From a virus, in the IMG/VR virus record IMGVR_UViG_3300020472_000186, positions 1 through 22,732 of that record: DNA of 22,732 nucleotides; one strand, written 5' to 3'. The notes below the pieces were generated by a model. It searched no databases. It saw only the letters and a program-made list of their open reading frames with translations, and was not told the origin of the DNA. Positions within the stretch are counted from its first letter, which is position 1; the number at the start of each line of letters is the position of its first letter. The translations under genes and the position numbers were made by a program. Below, piece by piece: positions 1-8,587 of the stretch.

Positions 1-1145
1 CATGTCAACTTGAAGGATTCTGTCTTTATACCAACAGTATTACTGTCAGTAAGACCATGAGATGCTTTAGTAAATGTTGTTACACCTGAAGTAGGATCGT
101 AATCAATAGCAGTTGGAGTAATTGATGCTCCAGTATGCCAGTTAGGTCCAACCTTTACAGCATCAGTAGCACCATAACCAGATACAAACTTATGTGTGTT
201 TACTATTCCCTGTGGTGGAAAAGTAACCATTGCACCAGTATTAGCAGCACCAACGAATGATAAGTTCTGTATTAGTACTCCATTAGTTACTTGAAATAAA
301 TCCTGACCAGCATTTGATGGTACTATCTGTGTATTTCTTAGATCATCTCCATCTATCGTAACGTTACGTGGAACAAATACTGGGTTATTCTCAGTGTAGA
401 TACCAGCAGCAACTCGTATAACATTACCTGCCTTTGCTTGTAAGCAAGCAGCTTCGATAGTTCTCTTTGCAGTCTTTAGTGTAAATCCATCAAATGTATC
501 GTTACCATCTTCATTGACATGTACTATATTAGAAACACTAGCACCTGCACCTACCCATACAAGTTCACCTGTAGTATTAGCAGCAAGAATACTCTTACCA
601 GTACCTACAGTACCAGAAGAGTCAAGGAAAGTACCACCTATCTGAACATAACCATTAGATCCTTGAGGTTGTACTTGGAGAAGATACTCTGGAAGGGTAG
701 AGCCTATACCTACTCGCTTATTTGTAGAATCGTAAACAAAATTATCTGCACCACCAAACTTAGTATTAGATTTCTTATATTGTACTGAGTTAGTACCATC
801 AGATGCATCACCATAAACACTAGCAGTGTTTACCCAATCAACACCTGAACCAGTAGTCATCAATACCTGACCACTAGTACCTGCAGATGAATTGCCGTCT
901 TCAAATAATCCAGTGAATCTAGCACTACCTCTCACATCGAGGTCTCTTACAGGTTGTGTACTACCTATACCAACCTGACCTGCAGCTAAAATACCATCAA
1001 AATTTGCCGTAGATGCTACATCAAGACCGTATTTTGGATTAGTTTTACCAATACCAGTCTTATTAGAATCAGCATCAACAATCAGAGCCTGATCGCCTAC
1101 TTCTAAGCCTTTTTCGACAGCAAACTTCTTATTTACTGATGCCAT
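1..1145 (-). CDS. Phage tail-fibre-like structural protein, C-terminus beyond left edge
   Basis: An open frame starts at ATG 1145 (MASVNKKFAVEKG) and stays open for about 381 codons to the window edge, so the C-terminus is missing. Residues about 50-170 carry fibre-type repeats of the form VGIGSTxPxxxLxV (VGIGSTQPVRDLDV, VGIGSTLPEYLLQV). Residues about 205-300 look like a right-handed beta-helix (pectin-lyase-like) module, with HVNEDGNDTFDG, an AKRTIEAA helix, AAGIYTE and VPRNVTIDGDDLRNTQIVP. The same signature occurs near the N-terminus of the neighbouring 1719-residue protein. An AAGGAG ribosome binding site lies at 1157-1162 (minus strand), 11 nt before the ATG, and a late-promoter-like GATAAATA lies further upstream. 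It is probably a virion fibre or decoration subunit acting at the cell surface. The precise role is inferred. Confidence 0.8.
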   Translation of the reverse strand, partial: MASVNKKFAVEKGLEVGDQALIVDADSNKTGIGKTNPKYGLDVASTANFDGILAAGQVGIGSTQPVRDLDVRGSARFTGLFEDGNSSAGTSGQVLMTTGSGVDWVNTASVYGDASDGTNSVQYKKSNTKFGGADNFVYDSTNKRVGIGSTLPEYLLQVQPQGSNGYVQIGGTFLDSSGTVGTGKSILAANTTGELVWVGAGASVSNIVHVNEDGNDTFDGFTLKTAKRTIEAACLQAKAGNVIRVAAGIYTENNPVFVPRNVTIDGDDLRNTQIVPSNAGQDLFQVTNGVLIQNLSFVGAANTGAMVTFPPQGIVNTHKFVSGYGATDAVKVGPNWHTGASITPTAIDYDPTSGVTTFTKASHGLTDSNTVGIKTESFKLT

Positions 1146-1170
1146 TTACTCAGCTACTCCTTAGTGATTG

Positions 1171-1178
1171 TATTTATC
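1171..1178 (-). promoter_or_regulatory. Late-promoter-like motif GATAAATA
   Basis: Read on the minus strand the octamer is GATAAATA, one base from the T4 late consensus TATAAATA. It begins just after the stop codon of the 1719-residue gene (TGA at 1182-1180) and ends 25 nt before ATG 1145, with AAGGAG in between. The position fits a late promoter for the left-edge fibre gene. Transcription itself is not shown. Confidence 0.5.
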
Positions 1179-1179
1179 A

Positions 1180-4100
1180 TCAAACAACAGCAGTACTTAG
1201 CGTACCATTGTTAGCAACTGTCACTCTATACTGTGTTCCATTAGGAGATGTCAGTATAATACCATTGCCAGCAGTATTGGAGGTTATGTCACCATTTACA
1301 AGAAGATCATCATCAACATTCAGATCATCAGTTGTATGTAAATGTTCTGCGGTAGTAATACCAACCACCTTCAAGTTACGACCAACAGTTAGGTCTACAC
1401 CTGTTGATGAACTGTTAGTAACACTAAGAGTGTTAGCAGTGACAGTTGCACCTGAGAAAGTTAGTGATGAACTATCTTGTAACTCTCCAGCAGTACCTAC
1501 TAGAACTACCCTACCTGAAGTAAGGTCATCAACCTTTAGACTATTAATACTAGCATTACCACTAATAGATAATGTTTCTCCTGCATCAGCAGATGCTTGA
1601 CCTACTGCAAGTTTATCAAATGCATAGTGTTCAGTACCAGCTTCTACTGATATTGGACCCCAGCGTTGCCACTTCTGAGCACCAGCTTCTGTTGTCTGAA
1701 CCCATCCAATATATCCACCTTTAGAGAAGTCTGTATTGAACAGTACGTTGTTATTAGTATCTGTATTAGCAGGTACAGCCTGTGATATACCAATGAATAC
1801 TTCTTTATTCTGTACTGCACCACCTCTGTTACCTCTAAACTTCATATCAATAACAGAATCATTACCATTACTGTAAAGGTTCTGGTTGACTGTTAGGTTA
1901 TCGAATGTAGCATTAGTAGCAGTCTGTGTATTTGGAGCAGAAACTGATGTAGTATCAAACTCATCAATGGTTGATACTTCCTCACCTGTTAGAGCATCAA
2001 TCTTCTTCCTACCAACATAGAACTCACCCTTATCATTCATGGCAGTGTATACTACCAATCCACCTCTAGTCTGAGATGCTTGAGCAAGTAACTGTTCCTT
2101 ATCATCCAAGATTCTATCTTGAACTTGAGGCATTGCAGTTGAGTAGTTACCTGGACCAAAACCAACATATTCAAATGTGTGTCCTGATGCACGTATGAGG
2201 GAGTTTCTTCTACCCTCCACTGGCAATACTTTGATCTTTACGGCTGCTACGTTTCTAAGGTGTGCAGCAGCATTAGTTCCTAATGCACCTCTGAGAACCT
2301 TAGTGATATTCTTATCTGTAATCCTTACAATCTCATCTTCAATTTGAAGATAATCTCCTCTACGGAGCATTGATCTCTCTTTGAGGTTGATTGTAGTTGC
2401 AGTTAGAGTAATATCATTGTTCAACGTGGTAGTTTGTCCACCGTATATTGGTATATTCTGATTGAATCCTCTATCACCAATACCAGCACCATGTGCAATA
2501 CCACTACCACTGTAAGAAGGTTGAGTAGCAGTTTTACCAATGTTGACCATCATAGATGATCCATAACCTATTCTATCAGTAACAGTATGTGTACCATTAT
2601 AGATTGGTTGAGTAGCACCACTGATTGTAATGTGGTCTCCTCTTCTCAAACCAATGTCCGATGCCAAGGTAACAGTAGCAATACCACTGACCATATCATG
2701 AACAATATTATTGACACCAGTTGCAACACCTACGTGGTATATGAAACCACCAGCACCTGAACCAGCAGCTAGAGTACCGTTGTAGGATACTTTTCTATTA
2801 TTCTCAACGTTAGTAATACGATGAACACCATTGTATCCAGTACTTCCAACACCAACAACTTGTATTATATCACCCTGATTATTACTAATCTGACTTACTC
2901 GTATAGTACAATCACTTGTATCACCACTTGGGCGGAATGGTACTCCTCTTATTGTTAGAATGTCACTTACATTATAACCTGAACCTGGGTGGTTTATATC
3001 TGCAGCAGTTATAGTACCAGCAGCAGCAACTGTAACATCAACAGTTGCACCCTTTCCATTACCACTACCACCTGTCAGTGGTATATTATAATAGAATTCT
3101 GCATTACCACTACTTGTACCATATCCTGTACCACCAGTTATGTTAGTAACATCCTTGATACCATCAAAGTTGTGATCTATTAGAGTATCAAGAGTTAGTG
3201 TACCAGATGAGTGAGATGCAGCTGTAAGACCAACACCAATATTAGTTTTTTCAATGAATGCATGAACCATTTCCTTGGTTATGCTATTCTTAGAATCATT
3301 ACTTACTACATGTCCTATCTTATCTCTCAAAGCATAAGATTTAGTAGCAGAAGGATCATCATGATAGTTGTCAGCATCAATAGCAGGACGTAAATTGTTT
3401 ATATCCTGTGGGAAATAATTACTTGTAGTAGAGAATGGTGATACATCAGGTTGTGTAAGATATCCTAAAACTGTTAGGTCATAGATACCATCTTGTACTC
3501 CCTTAGAAAACTCTTGAACTATCTCATTATTGAATATCTGGAAGGATGGACCTAGATTCCTCTTAGTAAAGAATGGTGCAAATGTTCTACCACTTCCAAC
3601 GATTGCCTGATCATAGAAAGTATATGGTGTATTGAGACTGATAGTTGATATGCTACCTGGATTAGTATTCAAACCAACAGTGAATGTCTTACTATCAGTT
3701 ATAGTAAGAACTTCAAACATTCCATTGAAACCAGTGTTATCAGTACCATTGACGTTCGTTGTACTCTTTATTCTACTGAGTTCAACTTGGTTACCAACAC
3801 CTAATCTATGTGGTGACTGTGCAGTAATAACACCAACTTTACCACTTGAGTTCCAAGTTGCATTGGTTATAGTATTATTAGTCCTAAGGTCACTAACAGA
3901 TGTTAGATCAGTATTATTATTCTTATAGTATGTGTCATCAAGAGATGTTCCAGACTCCTGTAATGTGAATCCATTGCTAGGTGGAGATGCTACTGTTGCA
4001 TTATCGGGTACAACATATCTCAAACGATAGATCTTCTCTAAATCTTTTCTAGTGTCAGGTTTTCTAACAACAAATGTATTCTGAGTAACAACTGCAGTTG

Positions 4101-6339
4101 TAGCTTGGTTAGTAACAATCGCCTGACGTAAACTATTAGCTGCACCTACGTTGACATACCAACCAGTACCTTCTGTGTACTGTATTGGATGCCCTGGTTC
4201 ACCTGGTTCCTTACCAGATACATTAGAAACTACTCGTAACTTACCACCTAAGTTGTTTAGTGTGGTTATATTACTACCAGCAATAGCATTATTATATGTG
4301 GTAGCAATTTTGATCTGATCGGCCTGTACTCCTGCAGAGATGACAAAATAATCTTTATCAATTACAATACCATCAGGTAACGATCCAGTATCAGAATAGA
4401 ATCTTATCTTCTCACCACTATTGAAATTATGAGTACCTTCTAATGTTACAACATTAGCAGTAATAGAGTTGATACCAGCATTACTACCAACAAATACCTC
4501 TTTCTTACCCCTACCCCAAGTATCAGGATCTGAGTTTGGTCCTGGCATTAGAATGTCAGCACCGTAAACAGTATTATTCAATGAACAAAATATCTTATCG
4601 TTCTGCTTATTACCTACTTCGTATCCACTAGCAGTCTTTACAGGAACAGTATCCTTTACGTTATAACCACGTATATACAGTTTAGTATCTGTACTTACAC
4701 CAATTGTCTTCTGTACATCAATTGACTCCCAGTTGACATTCTCATCCTTATTGAAATTCTTCTTAGGTGGTACTATACTTGTAATATAACCTTTATCATC
4801 TTTAATGAATGCCTGTGGTTTGAATCCATCAGCCTCTAAACCTACAGCACCAAAGTTAGAGTTAGAGTTAGTAAGAGATATATCACCACCAGACTCAACA
4901 CAGAACTGTCTACCATATCCAACAGCAAATGTTGATACTACCTGTAGTACAGCTTCATTTGTTGCTCTAATATGGAATGATTCCCAATTTGGTTTATATC
5001 TTGCTAAACCATCAGTATGTAATGTTACTGAAGTACCTAGTGTTGCTTGATCTTGCCAAGAACCAGATGTAGAATTATATTTTACAAATGCATTATCATC
5101 TTTCTGTAGTCCAATACCTGTGTACTGAGCACAAACCATGGATTTGAATCCAGTTGACCTGCTACCATCAGCAAGCATACCACACATACCAAACACTGAT
5201 CTCAATGAACAGTTGAATATGTAAGGTGATGCAGAAGTTACACTATCACTCTCAACTATAACAGTTGGAGATAGACCAGTCAGCGATGGAGTCGCTGTCG
5301 ATGTAGGAATTGCTGGTAAATTATAGGTGAAAGAAGTAGTACTTAGTACCTGTGCTACAACATGACTACCATCATAATCAGTATTATTGACACCATTGAT
5401 AATTACAGGAGTATCTACGTTTAGATTATGATCTGTCTTTGTTATTACTGTAACTACTGAAGTCGCTGAGACAGCAGATGGATTGATACCTGAGTAAATG
5501 TCATCAATCTCCAGATCACCCAACTTTGAAACCGCACCAACAATCCTCGATTCATCGATGACCTTTTGGAAATCCTTATTAGTTGGGTAGTTAGGAAGTG
5601 CTCTACCACTATTAGTACCATAAGCAAGCGTAAGCTTAGCATAGTACATGTCGAGGTCTGTGTTCCCCTTCCCTGCAATCGTGTTCTGCCCATCAGCAAA
5701 CTCAAAGCATGTTAATTTATGGTGTGAGTAGTTAGGAGCATATACGTTATTAGTATAATCCTTGAAAACCCTATCTGCAGGGTCACCATCAAACAAACTA
5801 AAGTTGAAGAAGAAACAACCACCAGTTACTTTGAATATAGCAGAGTTCTCAATACTATCATTATCTGGTTGTGGAATAAACTTTGGTTTGATCTTAGTCT
5901 TTCTAAGATCTGTACCAATAATAGATGTACCACGAGGTAGTATTACACCACCAGTAACAGAGTTGAAATGATATAGTATATTATCTGTATCCTGTATATC
6001 AAAGTTTGTACCAATAGAAAGTTCAGCAATAGTTGCTGCAGAACCATTTACATCTGTTATATTACCACTAGTATCAATTGTTAGACCTGGACGGTTGTCA
6101 ATGTAATGTGTACCAGGTGAGACCATGATACTGGTCTTATCAAACTTATCGTTATCTTTACCTAACTGATATGAAAATCGAGCAGATTCTATCAGTGCTC
6201 TCTGTATAGTTTTGAACGGACGAGTTCTGGAATTACCAGTATTACTAACGTCATCAGTTGCATCAAGTTCTTCTGGGTTAACGTATATAACGTTACCCTG
6301 AACATTCTTGAGGAAATTTTCAAGTCTACTTAATGGCAT
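1180..6339 (-). CDS. Very large (1719 aa) phage fibre/structural protein
   Basis: This is the largest gene here and resembles the giant structural proteins of cyanomyoviruses. Residues about 15-240 form a beta-helix-like module (NVIYVNPEELD, RTRPFKTIQRALIESARFS, SPGTHYIDN, LPRGTSIIGTDLRKTKIKP). The middle holds repeated beta modules of the form HxLxxGxxVxxxGxxxxxYxGxxxVxxV near residues 295-340, 836-896, 1157-1193 and 1213-1273, plus GGTGY/PGSGY repeats near 1066-1130. A segment near 1313-1370 has RRGDYLQIEDEIVRI and LRGALGTNAAAH. Residues about 1375-1460 carry GHTFEYVGFGPGNYSTA and YTAMNDKGEFYVGRKKI, which I associate with cyanophage virion proteins. The C-terminal 40 residues (LLVNGDI, GNGIILTSPNGTQYRV) are fibre-like. 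The start MPLSRLENFL follows a TATAAATA late motif by 32 nt. It is likely part of the distal tail or baseplate; the receptor-binding role is inferred. Confidence 0.85.
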   Translation of the reverse strand: MPLSRLENFLKNVQGNVIYVNPEELDATDDVSNTGNSRTRPFKTIQRALIESARFSYQLGKDNDKFDKTSIMVSPGTHYIDNRPGLTIDTSGNITDVNGSAATIAELSIGTNFDIQDTDNILYHFNSVTGGVILPRGTSIIGTDLRKTKIKPKFIPQPDNDSIENSAIFKVTGGCFFFNFSLFDGDPADRVFKDYTNNVYAPNYSHHKLTCFEFADGQNTIAGKGNTDLDMYYAKLTLAYGTNSGRALPNYPTNKDFQKVIDESRIVGAVSKLGDLEIDDIYSGINPSAVSATSVVTVITKTDHNLNVDTPVIINGVNNTDYDGSHVVAQVLSTTSFTYNLPAIPTSTATPSLTGLSPTVIVESDSVTSASPYIFNCSLRSVFGMCGMLADGSRSTGFKSMVCAQYTGIGLQKDDNAFVKYNSTSGSWQDQATLGTSVTLHTDGLARYKPNWESFHIRATNEAVLQVVSTFAVGYGRQFCVESGGDISLTNSNSNFGAVGLEADGFKPQAFIKDDKGYITSIVPPKKNFNKDENVNWESIDVQKTIGVSTDTKLYIRGYNVKDTVPVKTASGYEVGNKQNDKIFCSLNNTVYGADILMPGPNSDPDTWGRGKKEVFVGSNAGINSITANVVTLEGTHNFNSGEKIRFYSDTGSLPDGIVIDKDYFVISAGVQADQIKIATTYNNAIAGSNITTLNNLGGKLRVVSNVSGKEPGEPGHPIQYTEGTGWYVNVGAANSLRQAIVTNQATTAVVTQNTFVVRKPDTRKDLEKIYRLRYVVPDNATVASPPSNGFTLQESGTSLDDTYYKNNNTDLTSVSDLRTNNTITNATWNSSGKVGVITAQSPHRLGVGNQVELSRIKSTTNVNGTDNTGFNGMFEVLTITDSKTFTVGLNTNPGSISTISLNTPYTFYDQAIVGSGRTFAPFFTKRNLGPSFQIFNNEIVQEFSKGVQDGIYDLTVLGYLTQPDVSPFSTTSNYFPQDINNLRPAIDADNYHDDPSATKSYALRDKIGHVVSNDSKNSITKEMVHAFIEKTNIGVGLTAASHSSGTLTLDTLIDHNFDGIKDVTNITGGTGYGTSSGNAEFYYNIPLTGGSGNGKGATVDVTVAAAGTITAADINHPGSGYNVSDILTIRGVPFRPSGDTSDCTIRVSQISNNQGDIIQVVGVGSTGYNGVHRITNVENNRKVSYNGTLAAGSGAGGFIYHVGVATGVNNIVHDMVSGIATVTLASDIGLRRGDHITISGATQPIYNGTHTVTDRIGYGSSMMVNIGKTATQPSYSGSGIAHGAGIGDRGFNQNIPIYGGQTTTLNNDITLTATTINLKERSMLRRGDYLQIEDEIVRITDKNITKVLRGALGTNAAAHLRNVAAVKIKVLPVEGRRNSLIRASGHTFEYVGFGPGNYSTAMPQVQDRILDDKEQLLAQASQTRGGLVVYTAMNDKGEFYVGRKKIDALTGEEVSTIDEFDTTSVSAPNTQTATNATFDNLTVNQNLYSNGNDSVIDMKFRGNRGGAVQNKEVFIGISQAVPANTDTNNNVLFNTDFSKGGYIGWVQTTEAGAQKWQRWGPISVEAGTEHYAFDKLAVGQASADAGETLSISGNASINSLKVDDLTSGRVVLVGTAGELQDSSSLTFSGATVTANTLSVTNSSSTGVDLTVGRNLKVVGITTAEHLHTTDDLNVDDDLLVNGDITSNTAGNGIILTSPNGTQYRVTVANNGTLSTAVV

Positions 6340-6371
6340 TGCCTATTTTCTCGTATACCAGTCCTTCAACT

Positions 6372-6379
6372 TATTTATA
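6372..6379 (-). promoter_or_regulatory. Late promoter, exact TATAAATA
   Basis: The minus strand reads CTATAAATAAG, an exact match to the T4 late promoter core. It lies in the 44-bp gap between the 104-residue gene (stop at 6384) and ATG 6339, and ends 32 nt before the start codon. In T4 this core is recognised by sigma factor gp55 with the sliding clamp; use here is inferred. Confidence 0.65.
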
Positions 6380-6383
6380 GAAC

Positions 6384-6698
6384 CTAGATTCGTGGTATCT
6401 TCTGAACTAAAGGCATTACATCTGTTTCCACCTTATCTACTATCTGATCAATTATATTTACATCTAATCCAGCAAAGGGTGGAATGATACCAAGTATGCG
6501 AAGTAATCCATCAACAAATAAAGCAAGACAAGTGAATCCAAGTATCATACTAATGATAGTAGCATCTCTATTATGCTTACGCATAGATGCTTCATCAATT
6601 GCTCTTGCCTCTGCTAATGCATCAGCAATCATCTGATCTACTTCTTTCTTAGTATAGAAATCTCCTAAAAATGGTATGTCATGTACGTCTGGACTCAT
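6384..6698 (-). CDS. Small single-span membrane-like protein of unknown function
   Basis: The product is 104 residues and its function is not recognised. The N-terminus (MSPDVHDIPFLGDFYTKKEVDQM) leads into a charged helix rich in Ala, Glu and Arg (residues about 17-46). One strongly hydrophobic stretch follows (residues about 47-71, ISMILGFTCLALFVDGLLRI) that could span a membrane or pack inside the virion. The tail is again amphipathic. The start ATG overlaps the end of the upstream gene, with GGGTAGGGC just before it acting as a likely ribosome binding site. It lies between fibre genes. A holin-like or virion role is possible, but nothing in the sequence decides it. Confidence 0.6.
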   Translation of the reverse strand: MSPDVHDIPFLGDFYTKKEVDQMIADALAEARAIDEASMRKHNRDATIISMILGFTCLALFVDGLLRILGIIPPFAGLDVNIIDQIVDKVETDVMPLVQKIPRI

Positions 6699-6702
6699 TG
6701 CC

Positions 6703-6885
6703 CTACCCTGTGTACTCTATATCTAACATATCCCCTGCTTCTCGTGTTACTTTCAATACATTCATAAACTCTTCTGGAGTATCACATCGAATCTTCTGTT
6801 TGGATCCATCAGATCCAACCAACTCGAAAGTTCTTGCTGCTACATCAACGTTTACACTGTCAACGTACTCTTGTTCGAATGTCAT
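6703..6885 (-). CDS. Small conserved-looking phage protein, about 60 aa
   Basis: The product starts MTFEQEYVDSVNVDV and contains ARTFELVGSDG, CDTPEEFMNVL and DMLDIEYTG. I associate this pattern of a short beta hairpin followed by a helix with small cyanophage proteins of unknown function. The frame stays open upstream to a TTG at 6936, with an in-frame ATG at 6903. I prefer ATG 6885 because a promoter-like ATATGCTATAATA lies at 6907-6919, and any start at 6903 or above would precede the expected RNA start. No good ribosome binding site is seen for any of the three starts. The gene lies within the tail-fibre cluster. Confidence 0.6.
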   Translation of the reverse strand: MTFEQEYVDSVNVDVAARTFELVGSDGSKQKIRCDTPEEFMNVLKVTREAGDMLDIEYTG

Positions 6886-6906
6886 AGGGATATGTAGATA
6901 CATTTC

Positions 6907-6919
6907 TATTATAGCATAT
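6907..6919 (-). promoter_or_regulatory. Promoter-like ATATGCTATAATA, copy 2
   Basis: The minus strand reads ATATGCTATAATA in the short gap after the upstream stop codon (TGA at 6926-6924). It contains an extended -10 (TGCTATAAT) and also resembles a late promoter core. The identical 13-mer sits in the preceding gene junction at 7218-7230. It ends 21 nt before ATG 6885. Confidence 0.45.
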
Positions 6920-6923
6920 GTAG

Positions 6924-7199
6924 TCAGATGTCGCAATCACTACTCACAGATGCTGCCCAAGGTTGAGTACCTTCTACCCCTTTTAGGTGAGCATGTACAC
7001 AATAATATGCATTGATAGGACCACCTGCAGCATTACGTACTATAACCTTAGCACCATATTGAACACCTTGAACAAATAGTTCCTGATGAACACCAATAGG
7101 TGTCAACTGAACTGTTATGCTCTCTGGATCTGCTTGACCTTGCCATGATGATGGTAACTCAATGATACCATCAATCTTTACAATTCCACTTGCTTCCAT
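6924..7199 (-). CDS. Stand-alone tail-fibre C-terminal domain protein, 91 aa
   Basis: Residues 10-45 (GIIELPSSW, DPESITVQLTPIG, QELFV) match in register the C-terminal domain of the upstream 246-residue protein (VIPLPDYW, DSITVQ, QNIII). The rest (INAYYCVHAHL) aligns with its FFHVYAER. So this gene encodes only the last part of a domain that cyanophage fibre proteins normally carry after a HPxKxGxRL...EGPE segment. It lacks the HPSK/EGPE half. It starts at ATG 7199, 18 nt after a promoter-like 13-mer. It could be a detached domain that still assembles on the fibre, or the remnant of a duplication. Either way, a fibre-associated role is inferred from the shared domain. Confidence 0.7.
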   Translation of the reverse strand: MEASGIVKIDGIIELPSSWQGQADPESITVQLTPIGVHQELFVQGVQYGAKVIVRNAAGGPINAYYCVHAHLKGVEGTQPWAASVSSDCDI

Positions 7200-7217
7200 G
7201 ATTTTGTTATTTTCTAA

Positions 7218-7230
7218 TATTATAGCATAT
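7218..7230 (-). promoter_or_regulatory. Promoter-like ATATGCTATAATA, copy 1
   Basis: The minus strand reads ATATGCTATAATA in the 30-bp gap between the 246-residue gene (TAA at 7232-7230) and ATG 7199. It contains TGCTATAAT, a perfect extended -10, and ends 18 nt before the start codon. The same 13-mer recurs at 6907-6919. Confidence 0.45.
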
Positions 7231-7970
7231 TATCTAGCAAATGCACTATTATTATATTCTGGATCAGGATAATCTTCCCATGTATCACCTTCATATTCTA
7301 CAACAAGTGGATTGACATCCTTACGTTCTGCATATACATGGAAGAAACAATCAGTCACACCCTCCAAAATTATTCTATCCTCATTCCATTCTTTTATTAT
7401 TATATTCTGTGTTGATCCTACTGCTTGTGTCTGCACCGTAATAGAATCAACAAGCACAAGATCCTTCCAATAATCAGGTAGTGGAATCACATTATTATGT
7501 GTTCTTCCTCTAAAATATACACCAACCTCTGGTCCTTCAATACAAGCATACCTTAGTCTATGACCCTCACCTTTGCTAGGATGCACCATATCAAAAGGTT
7601 TAGGTAATGAATCAGCAACTTTGTGTCTTGACTCTAATCTACCAGTAGATAAGCAATCAACGGTTCCTGTGACAAATACATTACCTTCAATGTATACATG
7701 ATTCGGTCCTTTCTTACCTGTTACATTGACATCACCCTCTATGTCAACTGCACGTTCTGATATCTTTGGTTTCCACTCATCTATATCTGTTCCAACATTC
7801 AGAGTTCCATTACCATTGCCACTATGACCACCTATGTAAGTGGGTCCAGCAACTGCTAATGTACCCTCATAGGGTCTATCACCCTTGAGATACTTGCTAG
7901 ATCTATCATCTTTTGGTAACTCATTACCAATATAGATCTTGTGTGCATCAATGTCTGGTATTCCTGCCAT
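7230..7970 (-). CDS. Phage tail-fibre/spike protein with C-terminal HPSK-EGPE domain
   Basis: The product is 246 residues. The N-terminal half (1-105) is beta-rich with short repeats (IYIGNELP, TYIGGHSGNGNGTLNVG, VDIEGDVNVTG, VYIEGNVFVTGTV), typical of a trimeric shaft. Residues 126-180 carry the cyanophage fibre signature PFDMVHPSK, HRLRYACIEGPEVGVYFRGR and VIPLPDYW, followed by DSITVQ and a beta tail. This signature is common in the C-terminal domains of cyanomyovirus fibre proteins. Its gene starts by a TAATG overlap with the needle gene, which suggests translational coupling and joint assembly at the baseplate spike or fibre. The symbol and exact position in the virion are unknown. Confidence 0.75.
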   Translation of the reverse strand: MAGIPDIDAHKIYIGNELPKDDRSSKYLKGDRPYEGTLAVAGPTYIGGHSGNGNGTLNVGTDIDEWKPKISERAVDIEGDVNVTGKKGPNHVYIEGNVFVTGTVDCLSTGRLESRHKVADSLPKPFDMVHPSKGEGHRLRYACIEGPEVGVYFRGRTHNNVIPLPDYWKDLVLVDSITVQTQAVGSTQNIIIKEWNEDRIILEGVTDCFFHVYAERKDVNPLVVEYEGDTWEDYPDPEYNNSAFAR

Positions 7971-8587
7971 TATCCTTTTAGTGGTGCTATGTATGTATCT
8001 AGAATAGTTTGTAAACTGCTAGGAATCAACTGTGATCTAGGTTCATGTATTCTAACTATACGTCCACATATAATATTCCAACCTTCAGAATGTGAAATAA
8101 TTTGTTTCTTAGCATCTAGTGTAACGTTCTCTGAAGTAACTGTAACTGCTTTATCTGCATCAATTTTTATATTCTTTGAAGCCTTTAGATTTATATTACC
8201 ACTTTGATTCCAAGGTTTCTCAAGACCTGCCCTATTCTTTGCTCTCATCTGAATATCATTTGCTGTTACAGCAAACGTACCCTCACAATCAAATATAATA
8301 CCACCCTTAGAATGTATGATAAGTGGGGCATCTTCTACTAACTGAAGTATCTGAGAACCCTGAATACCACTAGGATCAGGAGTAGATCTCAATTCAAATC
8401 CACCATCATGAAATAGTCTTAGTGATGCTGCAGGACCACCTGCCTCAGCACTTCCTGCTTGCAGACTTACATCTGCCTTTCTAACTGTAGGTTCTACTGA
8501 TTCTTCATCACGTTCTCTACCAATTCTAAACGTACCATCCTCAGGATGCTGTATTATAATGGGTGGTACTTTACTCTTATCTGACAT
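7970..8587 (-). CDS. Beta-repeat baseplate spike/needle protein (gp5 C-terminal-like)
   Basis: The product is 205 residues. Residues about 85-165 read as alternating beta repeats (APLIIHSKGGIIFDC, GTFAVTANDIQMRAK, GNINLKASKNIKIDA, VTVTSENVTLDAK). This is the pattern of the intertwined beta-prism at the tip of T4 gp5 and VgrG proteins. I chose ATG 8587 over the TTG at 8605 because ATG 8587 forms a TAATG overlap with the upstream gp5-like gene and has GAGGA seven bases before it. It follows the OB-fold protein directly, so together they probably make the membrane-piercing spike that T4 encodes as one polypeptide. The needle role is inferred from the repeat pattern. Confidence 0.7.
   Translation of the reverse strand: MSDKSKVPPIIIQHPEDGTFRIGRERDEESVEPTVRKADVSLQAGSAEAGGPAASLRLFHDGGFELRSTPDPSGIQGSQILQLVEDAPLIIHSKGGIIFDCEGTFAVTANDIQMRAKNRAGLEKPWNQSGNINLKASKNIKIDADKAVTVTSENVTLDAKKQIISHSEGWNIICGRIVRIHEPRSQLIPSSLQTILDTYIAPLKG

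Noticed and set aside
1139-1600. Plus-strand open frame of 153 codons opposite the 3' end of the giant fibre gene
   Set aside because: It lies wholly opposite a well-supported coding frame with recognisable motifs and shows no domain of its own; it is an antisense shadow.
5454-5705. Minus-strand frame of 83 codons in another register inside the giant fibre gene
   Set aside because: It overlaps a continuous, motif-bearing frame and has no support of its own.
6886-6936. Longer N-terminus for the small gene at 6703, from TTG 6936 or ATG 6903
   Set aside because: It would overlap the promoter-like 13-mer and the end of the previous gene; the extra residues look unconstrained and no ribosome binding site is present.
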